A stretch of DNA of 64,000 bases, from contig JARDYH010000002.1 in the NCBI GenBank assembly GCA_029215795.1, positions 57,079,001 to 57,143,000 on the forward strand, in the 5' to 3' direction. The notes under the pieces were generated by a model. The model searched no databases, had not been told where the DNA came from, and worked only from the letters and a program-made list of their open reading frames with translations. The position numbers and the translations under genes are program-made. Source of the stretch: Anniella stebbinsi (taxonomy: Eukaryota > Chordata > Lepidosauria > Squamata > Anniellidae). Of the stretch, positions 55,929 through 64,000 are shown piece after piece; within the stretch, counting starts at the first letter, position 1, and each line of letters opens with the position of its first letter.

Positions 55929-56320
55929 TATATATGCCCCTCCACATATAGACCATCATCAGACAAGCATTTTATAGCACACTCGTTACTGGGCATTCAT
56001 AGATTTTTGCGAGTCCTTTTTACAATGCCATCCACCTCCTGTGCATGTGCTGCTCCTTATGCTTATTTTCCATTCACACACACACACACAAATACCTGGA
56101 AAATCCTATTCTTTTGGCTGTAACAAAACTTTCCACCATTTCCTGCTGCATGCAGAAGAAACAGTGTGATAAAAATTCCCACTGAATGGGCCACCTGCTT
56201 GCTTCCTCTTTCTTCTCCGTGTGAAGAAAGAGGAAGCTGTTTGTCCCTATTGTGGGACAGCAGCAGGAGACAAAGCGACAGTAGGGATGCACGATTCTCC
56301 CCGCCCCATCTGATGATGCT

Positions 56321-56635
56321 AATAGTCTATCACATTGAAGATCAATGTTTTCCCCTTTAGTTGTAGCTGAACCTCACTTGATCGTGCAAATTATTTTTTA
56401 AAGGATAAGCTACTAATTCTTTGGTATTTGTGGGGGGAAACAAACCCCTAAGATACTTAAGCTGGGAAATGATGCTACAGGAATCATTTGAAAATCTTGA
56501 TTCCCCTAAGGATCTAACCAGCTATTAAATAGTTTTTCATGTTTTAGCCTTTGAAATGACATAGATCTATTATTATTATTCATTAGTACATATGTACTTC
56601 AATGCAATTTCATGACTGCTTGTTGAAGTTTTAAC
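56321..56635. other. Unique-looking sequence
   Basis: AT-rich, no feature recognised. Confidence 0.35.
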
Positions 56636-57414
56636 TAGGGCTGTGCACGGGAGGAAAAATCGTATCAGAATCAGAATTGGGACCTCAGATTTTGCCCTGG
56701 ATCGAATCAAACAAAATTGGAGGTCCCTCAGATCGGATCCGATTCCGATATGAAAATCGGACGTCCGATTTTCAGATCGGATGCCATTTTAGGTGTTTTT
56801 GCCATAGGCTTGCATTGGGAGAAAGAAAACTTTCTCCCAATGCAAGCCTATGCGGAAAACATGGGGGCGGGTGAGTGGGGACCTAGCTCTCCCCTCCCTG
56901 CCCTCCCACTCGCACTCCTTACCTGCCAGGGCCATCCACTTCTGTCCGCTGCTGCCCGCTGTTTATCAGTAGTACGGAAGCAGCGGACAGCAGCGTGGGA
57001 TACCAGCAGGTAACGGGGGACCTACACCTCCTTCCTCCTCCCCCCACTTGCACTCCTTACCTGCTGCCTCCTCGCTGCCATCCACTGCCGCCTGCTGCTT
57101 CAGTACTACTGAGAAAAAAGCCTTGTGGCCTGTTCCGCAGTAGAGCGAGGGCACGCCGAGTGATGATGTTACCTGGTGCGCCGGCACTCTATTGTGGAAC
57201 AGGCCGCAAGGCCTATTTCAATGTAGTATGGAAGCAGTGGCTGGTAGCGAGGAGGCAGCAGGTAAGGAGCACGAGTTGGGGGAGGGGGAGGTCCGATTCT
57301 CCAATTTTTTCCAATCTGGATCAGATCAGATCGAACGGTCCAAATGATACCGATCGGGATGGAATCGTTTCATCCGATTTTGCCCGGATTGGCAAAATCC
57401 GCTGCACATCCCTA
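56636..57414. mobile_element. GC-rich hAT-type element, copy 2
   Basis: 779 bp with the exact duplication GTTTTAAC on both sides (56628-56635, 57415-57422). Termini TAGGGCTGTGCACGG and GCTGCACATCCCTA. It shares with 50893-52207 the GATCGG-type subterminal words, the palindrome CATAGGCTTGCATTGGGAG and its inverse, and a central hairpin (GTGGCCTGTTCCGCAGTAGA against TCTATTGTGGAACAGGCCGC) around GTGATGATGTTACC. AGGTAA/TTACCT borders occur at 56918-56924, 57006-57013, 57056-57063 and 57259-57267. No protein. Confidence 0.85.
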
Positions 57415-58155
57415 GTTTTAACCATAGTAAAGGTAACTGTAATGAACTGGAATGGCTGCAAAAAATGCTTTCGTGACATTTTTACCTTTAGGTCTTTTTC
57501 CCCCCTTGCATGAACAATGTCATGCATTGCTGTTATAATTATTAGTCCTAACTGCTGCTCCAAGTAACTTGTCTCCTTCATGCCTGACCATAGTGGTAAA
57601 GACATCTGAAAACATTTTTAAATAATTTGCTCATTGTGTGAAATGGTGGCATACCATAGTCTGTGTGCACATGATTTCAAAGCAATGAGACATTATTTAT
57701 GTGCTAATAATTTTACTAAATGATTACGTACTTCATTCATGGTTGCATCCCAGATTCCACTTCAAAAAATGTTCAGAGTCCTGCCAAAACCAAACGAAAT
57801 TGTCTCTTCACGCAAACTGAAGATATGTCTAACTCCATGTTAAGCAGTTCCAGCTGCATCGTGCCACCAAGTTCTGTGTCCCTTATGCTGCCCATTTCCT
57901 CTCTCTTGCTTCACTTTTTTGTTTGTTTGTTTAGAGGGCAGTGCCACTGTGAAATCAATTGCAAAGTAATCCATCACCACCTTTTCTTGATAACAAAACT
58001 GTGCACAAGTAATTCCATTAATCATTGTTGAAGCAAACGTTCAGTGCTGTTTTTGATACGGATAGGCATTTTCACTTTCCCAATGCTCATGGGATCAAAA
58101 TCCAGGTGTTTTGTTTTGCTTTTTATTTTCCCCTCGAATATGTGCCTTGACTTAC
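57415..58155. other. Unique-looking sequence
   Basis: No gene or repeat recognised; includes (TTTG)n near 57921-57931. Confidence 0.35.
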
Positions 58156-58270
58156 TTGGGTAAACATCTGGCTCAGGGGCAGTGGCCTCTGAGCCGACGT
58201 CCGGGGTGAGGATTTCCCAAGGGCTTGCTGTAGGCTTTGACAGACAGCAGAACTTACCCATCATCTGCAG
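58156..58270 (-). other. Candidate first coding exon, minus strand
   Basis: Bordered by an acceptor-like CCCACTCTTGACAG and a consensus donor CCAA/GTAAGTC (GT at 58155-58154). Two ATGs (58264 and 58261) begin MMGKFCCLSKPTASPWEILT, then PDVGSEATAPEPDVYP, ending in phase 1. MG.FCC is compatible with N-terminal lipidation. The base composition (CCCCGGACGTCGG) is CpG-richer than the surroundings. The frame also continues uninterrupted past the donor to 58022. No family recognised. The phase fits the candidate exon at 48659-48912, but linkage is speculative. Confidence 0.3.
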
Positions 58271-58674
58271 CTGTCAAGAGTGGGTGTCACCGCCTCTTCG
58301 GGTGTCCCATGAGGTTGTTTGTAGTGGTGGAATGTTGTCATTATAAATGAGAAGTTGGATTTAGATTGCTTGCGGGTGAAAGCTGGGAGAAAGTAAGTAA
58401 AGGTTATATAACATTCTTCAGAGCCACATAGGTAACATTGTTTAGACTGGCAATTTTACTAATTGGGTTATTTGATTCCTCGGCATGTTATAATTAATGA
58501 ATGTGAGTTCGCAATGTTTTAAAAGTTGAATAATTTCATTTTCTGCATTTTTAACATCACATTTTTATTTATTGGCCCTTGGCAATAAATTGCAAGTAGA
58601 TTGCACTGTATTGAATTTTATATCTGCATTTAGCACTCTATTAACTATTTTTGAGCTATTCAGTTGCAGGCAGA
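58271..58674. other. Unique-looking sequence
   Basis: No feature recognised. Confidence 0.35.
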
Positions 58675-59277
58675 AAGGAGAAATAACGAGACGAGACAAC
58701 TGTATATGGTATCAAATTCGGGCCACATTTATTGAAGATCTGCAAAGGGAAACTGGGCGGGCCCTAAACTACGCCGGCAACTAGCTAGGCATTTTATATC
58801 GGGTGAAGCATTCTATGTCTGGCGAGTGGCGTCAGAGGATTGCCACACCCAGGCCGTACCCCTTTTGGGGAGGGTAGACCGACCCATGCCACTCACCCCC
58901 CGTGCCGCACGACTCTGGTTGGAGTGGCGAGAGTCGGCCTAACAGGTGGCCTTATCCCCCACACTGGTGCCGCACGACTCCCAGCGGAAGGCCTCAGGTA
59001 TCACCTGTCACCAAACAACAGTGCCGCAGAATGATCACCATCCCTTTCCTCTAAGCATGCTTGCCCTAACAGCCACAGGGGAATGAAAAGCCTATTGCTT
59101 TATCGTTCATCCCCCACCTGCGCGAAAACTTCTCACAGGCCCCTTTGCAGATCAGACAGGAATAGGTCATTGCTCAAATCAGTAAATGTACACCATCCTG
59201 TCAAAAAGCTCCCTCCTTGTCTTTGATATCTAAAAGCCTATTTAACTTCTGGCAGGACCATCTATGGCCTGCAGTTT

Positions 59278-59483
59278 CCAGCCTTCCATCCAGACCATTC
59301 TGGGAATCAGGCAGAACCACAGTAGCACAAATCTTGATTCCAGCCTTCCATCCTGACCATTCTGGGAATCAGGCAGGACCAGCCTTCCATCCAGACCATT
59401 CTGGGAATCAGGCAGGACCACAGTAGCACAACTCTCAATTCCAGCCTTCCATCCGGACCATTCTGGGAATTAGGCAGGACCAC
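59278..59483. repeat. Minisatellite in the second Ngaro copy
   Basis: Four head-to-tail units containing CCAGCCTTCCATCC, then GACCATTCTGGGAATCAGGC and AGGACC. Some units have an additional ACAGTAGCACAA block, so the unit length alternates between about 46 and 69 bp. Confidence 0.8.
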
Positions 59484-59739
59484 CATATAGCCCAATGGCA
59501 ATGCACCAACCAAATTGTTCCCCCACCTGTGGGGGGCAATGCACCAGACCATGCTGGACAACTGTGGACAGGAGGCACTCCCACAACATGCCATATCTGT
59601 CCAATCACTGGGCGCTGGCACTCTGGCTGGGCCCAAACTGAAATTCTGCAGCCTGACTGGGCAGCCCTCCAACCGGCCTGGAAAACTATGTCACTCAGGT
59701 GAAAACCCACCTCTTCCACGTGGCCTCTGGCCTCACGAG

Positions 59740-60080
59740 CCCAGCGGCGGTGGCGAAGGACCTGGCAGTGGTGGAGGACCCTGCAGCGGCGGCGGACCCG
59801 GCAGCGGTGGTGGCGGCAGAGCCCGGGAAGCGGCCGCCCCAGCAGGTAAGTGCCCCCCCTCGTGCCTCACGCTCCGGAGGGAAGCGGACGCCCCTGCAGG
59901 TAAGGAGCGTGAGGCGCAAGGGGGGGCACTTACCTGGTGGGGCGGCCGCTTACCAGGCTCCTCCGCTGCCACCGCCGCCAGGTCTACCGCCGCTCGTCGC
60001 CGCTCGCTACCACCGCCGCGTGACCCACCACCACCCCGGTTTTCCCCCGCCGCCCCCCGGTTGGCCCGGATCGGCCTAGG
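59740..60080. repeat. GC-rich palindrome with AGGTAAG borders
   Basis: An inverted repeat of about 50-bp arms: GAAGCGGCCGCCCCAGCAGG/TAAGTGCCCCCC against GGGGGGCACTTACCTGGTGG/GGCGGCCGCTT (about 59827-59962). Inside lies a second CTGCAGGTAAGGAGCGTGAG. It resembles the palindromic interior of the hAT-type elements at 51 and 57 kb. Open frames on both strands are symmetry artefacts. Confidence 0.7.
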
Positions 60081-60320
60081 TTTCCCGGTTAGGAGCATTT
60101 GGGGAACGAGCAGACAACTCTGCAAACCTGCAGCCCCATGGCTGGAAGAGAGAGCCCAGTCGACGCTGCCAAGGAAAGCCTCGTCCTTCTCTCAGCTGCT
60201 CCCAAAGTAGCCTTCAACGGTAAAGCCTCGTTTTCTTCTCCCTGCGAAGATCTGCTGCTAGCACAGTCTGATGTGCTCGGCAACCGTGCTTCGAAGAGCC
60301 TGTAGGGCTGGGTGCAGCTG

Positions 60321-60331
60321 CCTTATATAAG
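60321..60331 (-). promoter_or_regulatory. TATA motif of the second Ngaro copy
   Basis: CTTATATAAGG on the minus strand in a GC-rich context, positioned like CCTTTATAAGG in the first copy. Confidence 0.35.
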
Positions 60332-60440
60332 TGCAGCCACCCAGCCCAGTGGCGCCAAAATTGCCCCAATGGGGAGAGAGCACGTTTCTTCTCCCTCGGC
60401 CTGCAACTACCTCCCCATGGCCAGTACCAGGATGTGGTGG

Positions 60441-61024
60441 AAGGGGATTTATCAGTAATTTTCTGCTAGCTGTTGTTCAACTGAAACTACTATCTGTGTG
60501 TGAGGTAGGTAGGGCACTAAAGAAGGAAAGGTGATCCTCCTAGTGATGTGGAAAGGGAGAGATGGCACTGGTGATTGAATTGGCCAGGTGAGGAGGGGGA
60601 TGGTGAGATAAAGTGGAGCATGGGTTCCCAACATTTCTGAGCCCATGGACACATTTGGAATTTTTAAAAAGTGTCATGGGTGTGAACATAAAATGGCTGC
60701 CACGGGGTGTGTGGATCTTCACAAAATTGTGGGAGCATCCCCCACTCTCACTCTGTATGTTTTCTCACTGTGGATGTTGAGAGAGAGAGAGAGAATGCAC
60801 ACACATAGAAAATACTGCTCTGGAACCAATCTTGGAAGAAAAGTGGGAGGCAACAGTGTAGAAATATTTTAATAAGCACATGAATACTTGGCAGAGTCAT
60901 CTGAAAACTTTTCCATTCTCCATGTGCTTATGATTATTCCTGTCTGATATGGAAGCATAGCAGCCCACTATAGACAACCAGAATTACAGTAGTTAAGCTG
61001 AGCTATTTAATGTGTACAGCACCC
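60441..61024. other. Unique-looking sequence
   Basis: (GA)n near 60779-60792; no gene recognised. Confidence 0.35.
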
Positions 61025-61138
61025 CCAATTTGGTGCCTTCCAGATTTTTGGGACTTCAGCTCCCATCAGCCTCAGCCAGTGTGACCAATGGCTAGGAATG
61101 CTGGGAACTGTAGTCCAAAAAATCTGGAAAGCAACATG
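61025..61138. repeat. Short palindromic repeat (ACTACAACTC type), copy 2
   Basis: GGTGCCTTCCAGATTTTTGG, GACTTCAGCTCCCATCAGCC and GGGAACTGTAGTCCAAAAAA form the same hairpin as at 4526-4648. Confidence 0.65.
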
Positions 61139-61689
61139 CTAATGTTAAGGTAGAGCTAACAGAAGGCAGAACTTACAGTATTTGGTTCCTTCTATCCTCT
61201 TGTTTTTATGATTACTTGAAGTTTTCCAAATCATGATAGGTTGTTTTTTTAAGTGCAATAGACAAACGTCTCAATCCAGTAATGGTAATATGTCTCTGGG
61301 ACTGGGAAATGTTAATGCAAAAGGTACCATGAATATGTCTCCTAGTGGGTTTGTTTGGAAGGATGGCAGACGGAATCCATTCTCTATCTATAACCCCACC
61401 TCTCTTCCTAACAAGGAGAAAGAGAAGGCGAATGGATCTATTGACCCTGTCCATTCCTTCCAAACAAGAGTTAAAGCTAGGAATAAAATACAGCTCATAG
61501 CCCCAGTGTGGCACATTTGAACTGAGGCAAAGAGGGGAAACTGTGGCCAATTATGTTGTATTCTCAGAGAAATACCTTTTAGAAATGCACTAGATTGCTT
61601 TCTGACATTTCCAGTACAGAGCAGCCAAGATACTCTAAATTATATTATTATTTTATGTGACAACTAAATTACATTTATTATTGTTATTC

Positions 61690-61732
<43 letters not shown>

Positions 61733-62201
61733 CTCTGTGGCCCTAAAGTACTATGAATGATTATTACAAGAGCTTTGGAAGATGCATTATCAAAACAGAA
61801 AGGAGTAATATCTCCCTGGCTTTTTTCTTTGCAGGTCTCAGATCTGCATGTGTTATATGATCTGTGATGAAACTAGTCCCACTATTTTTTGCTAAGGAGA
61901 ATATGGACACTAAAACCATGAGATATTACCACTGTTATATCTTTGGCAGTGCTGACAGCAAGTGAAGTGACACTAATGCAGACATCTTAAAACTGCTACA
62001 GGTTTAGTACATGAAGCAAAGTCAAAGTTGCAGCTGTTCCCAATGATTCACATAATTCAGCTACTGCTCCTTAACTACTAGATCGAATAAATCCTTGACT
62101 GGCTACACAGGGCTTGCCAAGATATTGGCAACTATGTTTCCCATCCTGAAGGTTCAGAACCTGTAAGACAACAAATCCATTCAATGCTCCATAAGCAGAA
62201 C
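61139..62201. other. Unique-looking sequence with TTA microsatellite
   Basis: (TTA)n at 61690-61730. No gene recognised. Open frames on both strands around 61.2-61.5 kb show no conserved motif. Confidence 0.4.
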
Positions 62202-62394
62202 GGGAAGGGCTGTAGCTGAGTGGCAGTGCACATGCTTTGCATGTAGAAGGCTGTGGTTCAATCCCAAGCTTCTCCAGGCAGGGCTGGGAAGGACCTCTGT
62301 CTAAAATCCTGGAGAGCTACTGCCGGTTAGTGTAGTTAGATAATACTAAGCTAGGTGGGCCAATGGTCTGACTTGATTGAAGGCAGCTTCCTAA
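62202..62394 (+). mobile_element. tRNA-derived SINE
   Basis: Polymerase III promoter boxes are recognisable: A box TAGCTGAGTGG at 62213-62223 and B box GGTTCAATCCC at 62255-62265. The intervening GCACATGCTTTGCATGTAGA is anticodon-arm-like. The body (GACCTCTGTCTAAAATCCTG, GAGAGCTACTGCCGGTTAGT, CCAATGGTCTGACTTGATTG, AAGGCAGCTTC) matches a SINE common in squamates. Confidence 0.8.
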
Positions 62395-62564
62395 GTGAAT
62401 GGAATGCTATGGCTCTTTCTCTTGAGCCTCAGTTTGCAAATACTATGAGTGGGCTAGAGTCAATAAACATATCCCTTTACAAAGCTAATAGCCATGCTCC
62501 TGATGGTTCTGCATGGATCTATGGCCCAATTAGAGTCCACTCAGAGAAGAGCCTTTTGTGTGTC

Positions 62565-62884
62565 TAGGGTGACCATATGAAAAGGAGAACAGGGCTCCTG
62601 TATATTTAACAGTTGTAAAGAGAAGGGAATTTCAGCTGGTGTCATTTGTATACATGCAGCACATGGTGAAATTCCCTCTTCATCACAAAAATTAAAGCTG
62701 CAGGCACTATACTAGAGTGACCATATACAAAAGAAGGCAGGGCCCTTGCAACTTTAACAGTTGTGATGAAGAGGGAATTTCACCAGGAACTAATTGCATA
62801 CAAATGACACCTGCTGAAATTCCCTTTTCTCTACAACTGTTAAAGTTACATGAGCCCTGTCCTCCTTTTCATATGGTCACCCTA
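62565..62884. mobile_element. Palindromic hAT-like MITE, copy 3 of 3
   Basis: 320 bp, ends TAGGGTGACCATATGAAAAG and CCTTTTCATATGGTCACCCTA, i.e. perfect inverted 17-bp termini. Same internal arrangement as copy 1, with a second GTGACCATATACAAAAGAAG terminus in the middle. Target duplication not clear (TGTGTGTC versus GTGTTTGA). Confidence 0.8.
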
Positions 62885-62911
62885 GTGTTTGACCCCTTTC
62901 TAAGAAACTCT

Positions 62912-63140
62912 GGCTGAATTCAGACAACACGATAGTCAATGGTGGGGTAATCAACTTTACAGTTGTTCATCTAGGGGGTACTCCCCACACAACATGGTAA
63001 TAAGTAATCAACCGTGGTGTGGATTAGGATTAGTGCTGAGTTGACTATGGCAGTATTTGGACGACACGATAGTCAATACAACTGACAAATTTCCCCCCTC
63101 CCCCGCCCCCAGTTGCTTATTGTGTTGTCCGAATTCAGCC
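62912..63140. mobile_element. MITE, GGCTGAATTCAG family, copy 2
   Basis: Inverted relative to 10219-10421. Ends GGCTGAATTCAGACAACACG and TGTGTTGTCCGAATTCAGCC, with TCT repeated at 62909-62911 and 63141-63143 (3-bp duplication). An internal ACGACACGATAGTCAATACA repeats the terminus. Confidence 0.75.
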
Positions 63141-63698
63141 TCTGTGTCTCTGGAAGACCGGCAGGCACCAACATTGTATTGTTTTCAGTGAAGGCAACTT
63201 GAAATGAAGCATCTTTATTTCATGTTGCGTTCCTTGATTAACTAGCCATGTTTTTATTGGTACTCTGTTGTAAAAACAAAAATTATAATACGGTGTTTTA
63301 TTTTAATTTTTAGCTTTGATTGTTCATCACTCCAGAAGCTGTCTTGATGTGGAGTGGTATATAAATGTAAATTTAAAAAAATATAAGAGTTGGGAGAAAT
63401 GGTATCTGTAGTTATTCCCTTATAATCCTGGTAGTTCAATATTGTTCCATGAATCCAATACCTGTGGATTTTCCACTGGCATTAGGCATGTAGATACGAT
63501 TTGCATAATCTATACACAGCGAAACATACTAGTTGGGGCTATACTTGTAGGCTGCTGTGCAAACATTCTACCGTATGCATTGGGGGTGGAACCTGCCTTG
63601 GCCGTAATGATTCCTTTCCAAGCATATTAGTTCCATACTTGCATAGAACTAATCCAAAGCTCAATGAACAGATTGTTCAATGGGATGGTAATATGTCA
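63141..63698. other. Unique-looking sequence
   Basis: AT-rich, with no recognisable gene or repeat. Confidence 0.35.
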
Positions 63699-63952
63699 AA
63701 GAACAAAAGAAAAGCCCTGCTGGATCAGAGCAATAACCTATCTAGTCCAGCATTCTGTTCACACAGTGGTCAGCCAGATGACAGTGGGAAACAAGACATG
63801 AAGGCAATAGCACCCTCCTGCTCATAGTTCCCTTGGAAGTGGAATTCAGATGCCTACTGCCTCTGATACTTGAGCTAATATGCAGCCATCATGACTAGTA
63901 GCCATTGATTGCCTTATTCACCATGAATTTGTCTAATCCCCTTTTAAAGCTG
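63699..63952 (+). repeat. Interspersed repeat (AGCCCTGCTGGATCAG type)
   Basis: AAAAGCCCTGCTGGATCAGA, CCTATCTAGTCCAGCATTCT, TAGTAGCCATTGATTGCCTT and AATTTGTCTAATCCCCTTTT match a repeat widespread in squamate DNA, possibly CR1-associated. A short second fragment is at 44919-44955. Confidence 0.6.
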
Positions 63953-63957
63953 TCTTA

Positions 63958-64000
63958 GGCCTCATCTACACCAAGCAGGATATTGCACTATGAAAATGGT
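63958..64000. mobile_element. MITE with ATCTACACC terminus, cut by window end
   Basis: Starts GGCCTCATCTACACCAAGCA, the inverse of the right end of 10598-10728. The preceding TTA (63954-63956 region) would fit a Harbinger-type target, but the right border is outside the window. Confidence 0.5.

Larger units (their letters stand above)
55401..56320. repeat. Unclassified 480-bp repeat, copy 2, split by L2
   Basis: Left part 55401-55485 (TTCTTCTTCCTTTTCAGCCA, GTGCAGGATTGTAGGTGAAT) and right part 55929-56320 (GCCCCTCCACATATAGACCA, ATGGGCCACCTGCTTGCTTC, CCATCTGATGATGCT) together equal copy 1 at 35559-36037. An L2 fragment lies between them. Confidence 0.7.
58675..60440 (-). mobile_element. Second Ngaro copy, internally deleted
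   Basis: The low-coordinate end (58679-59220) is homologous to the 3' region of the first Ngaro, including AAATAACGAGACGAGACAAC, CATTTATTGAAGATCTGCAA, CCCCTTTGCAGATCAGACAG and the closing AAAGCTCCCTCC. None of the gag, RT, RNase H or recombinase motifs remain. The high-coordinate end has a TATA-containing GC-rich region (60.1-60.36 kb) comparable in position, though not clearly in sequence, to the first copy's promoter. The right border is uncertain. Confidence 0.6.

Noticed and set aside
59515..60210. A 231-codon open frame and its antisense partners
   Set aside because: Low-complexity, symmetric GC-rich sequence inside an Ngaro remnant; no conserved motif and no consistent start.
62202..62280. 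A functional tRNA gene
   Set aside because: The A and B boxes belong to a SINE head; the cloverleaf is imperfect and followed by a SINE body.
9300..64000. CRISPR-like repeat arrays
   Set aside because: Tandem repeats at 59.3 kb and 49.2-50.4 kb have no regular short repeat/spacer pattern, and the sequence is vertebrate nuclear DNA.

Overview
The window reads as a vertebrate, almost certainly squamate-reptile (lizard or snake), nuclear region of intergenic or intronic character. The evidence is its repeat content: L2-clade and CR1 LINE 3' ends, a 5S-rRNA-derived SINE, a tRNA-headed SINE, a MIR-like CORE-SINE, the short 'TACTTCT' repeat and the 'ACTACAACTCCCATCA' palindrome that recur in squamate DNA, and many short hAT- and Harbinger-like non-autonomous elements. 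AT-rich unique-looking sequence separates these insertions. I could not assign any complete host gene. Four short ORFs with consensus-like splice borders (minus strand at 34.7, 48.7-48.9 and 58.2 kb; plus strand at 37.4 kb) are listed as unproven candidate exons.

Layout. 0-10 kb: unique sequence with a palindromic MITE (946-1265), CORE-SINE and L2 tails, and a hAT element with a near-perfect 8-bp target duplication (9708-10198). 10.2-10.7 kb: three small MITEs side by side. 10.8-17.1 kb: a minus-strand, nearly full-length Ngaro-type (DIRS order) tyrosine-recombinase retrotransposon with gag, RT, RNase H, tyrosine recombinase and SGNH hydrolase, broken by a few stops and frameshifts. 17-27 kb: mostly unique AT-rich DNA, a fold-back repeat, a CpG-rich MITE flanked by TTA, and a 5S-type SINE. 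26.96-34.41 kb: a 7.4-kb DNA transposon with about 220-bp terminal inverted repeats. It encodes, on the minus strand, a decayed protein with N-terminal Cys/His motifs and a C-terminal XPG/PIN-like nuclease region, best interpreted as the Academ superfamily. An L2 LINE (about 28.39-30.17 kb) is inserted inside its nuclease domain.

35-48 kb: an unclassified 480-bp repeat, a second copy of the palindromic MITE, another hAT element, a Harbinger transposase fragment (42577-42898), CR1 and L2 3' ends. 49-52.2 kb: nested hAT-type elements. One carries four degenerate tandem modules and is itself split by a second element. The next is a 1315-bp GC-rich element with exact 8-bp duplications, built of large palindromes whose arms end in splice-donor-like AGGTAAG. 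55-57.4 kb: a copy of the 480-bp repeat split by an L2 fragment, then a second member of the GC-rich hAT family. 58.7-60.4 kb: a second, internally deleted Ngaro copy with a minisatellite and another GC-rich palindrome. 61-64 kb: SINE, third copy of the palindromic MITE, and further MITEs.

The retrotransposons and DNA transposons do not cooperate as one system. They record successive insertions: Academ before L2; the 480-bp repeat before L2; the tandem-module hAT element before the ACGATA hAT element. The most unusual structures are the Academ-like element, the palindromic AGGTAAG-bordered hAT family and the module shared between two hAT families.
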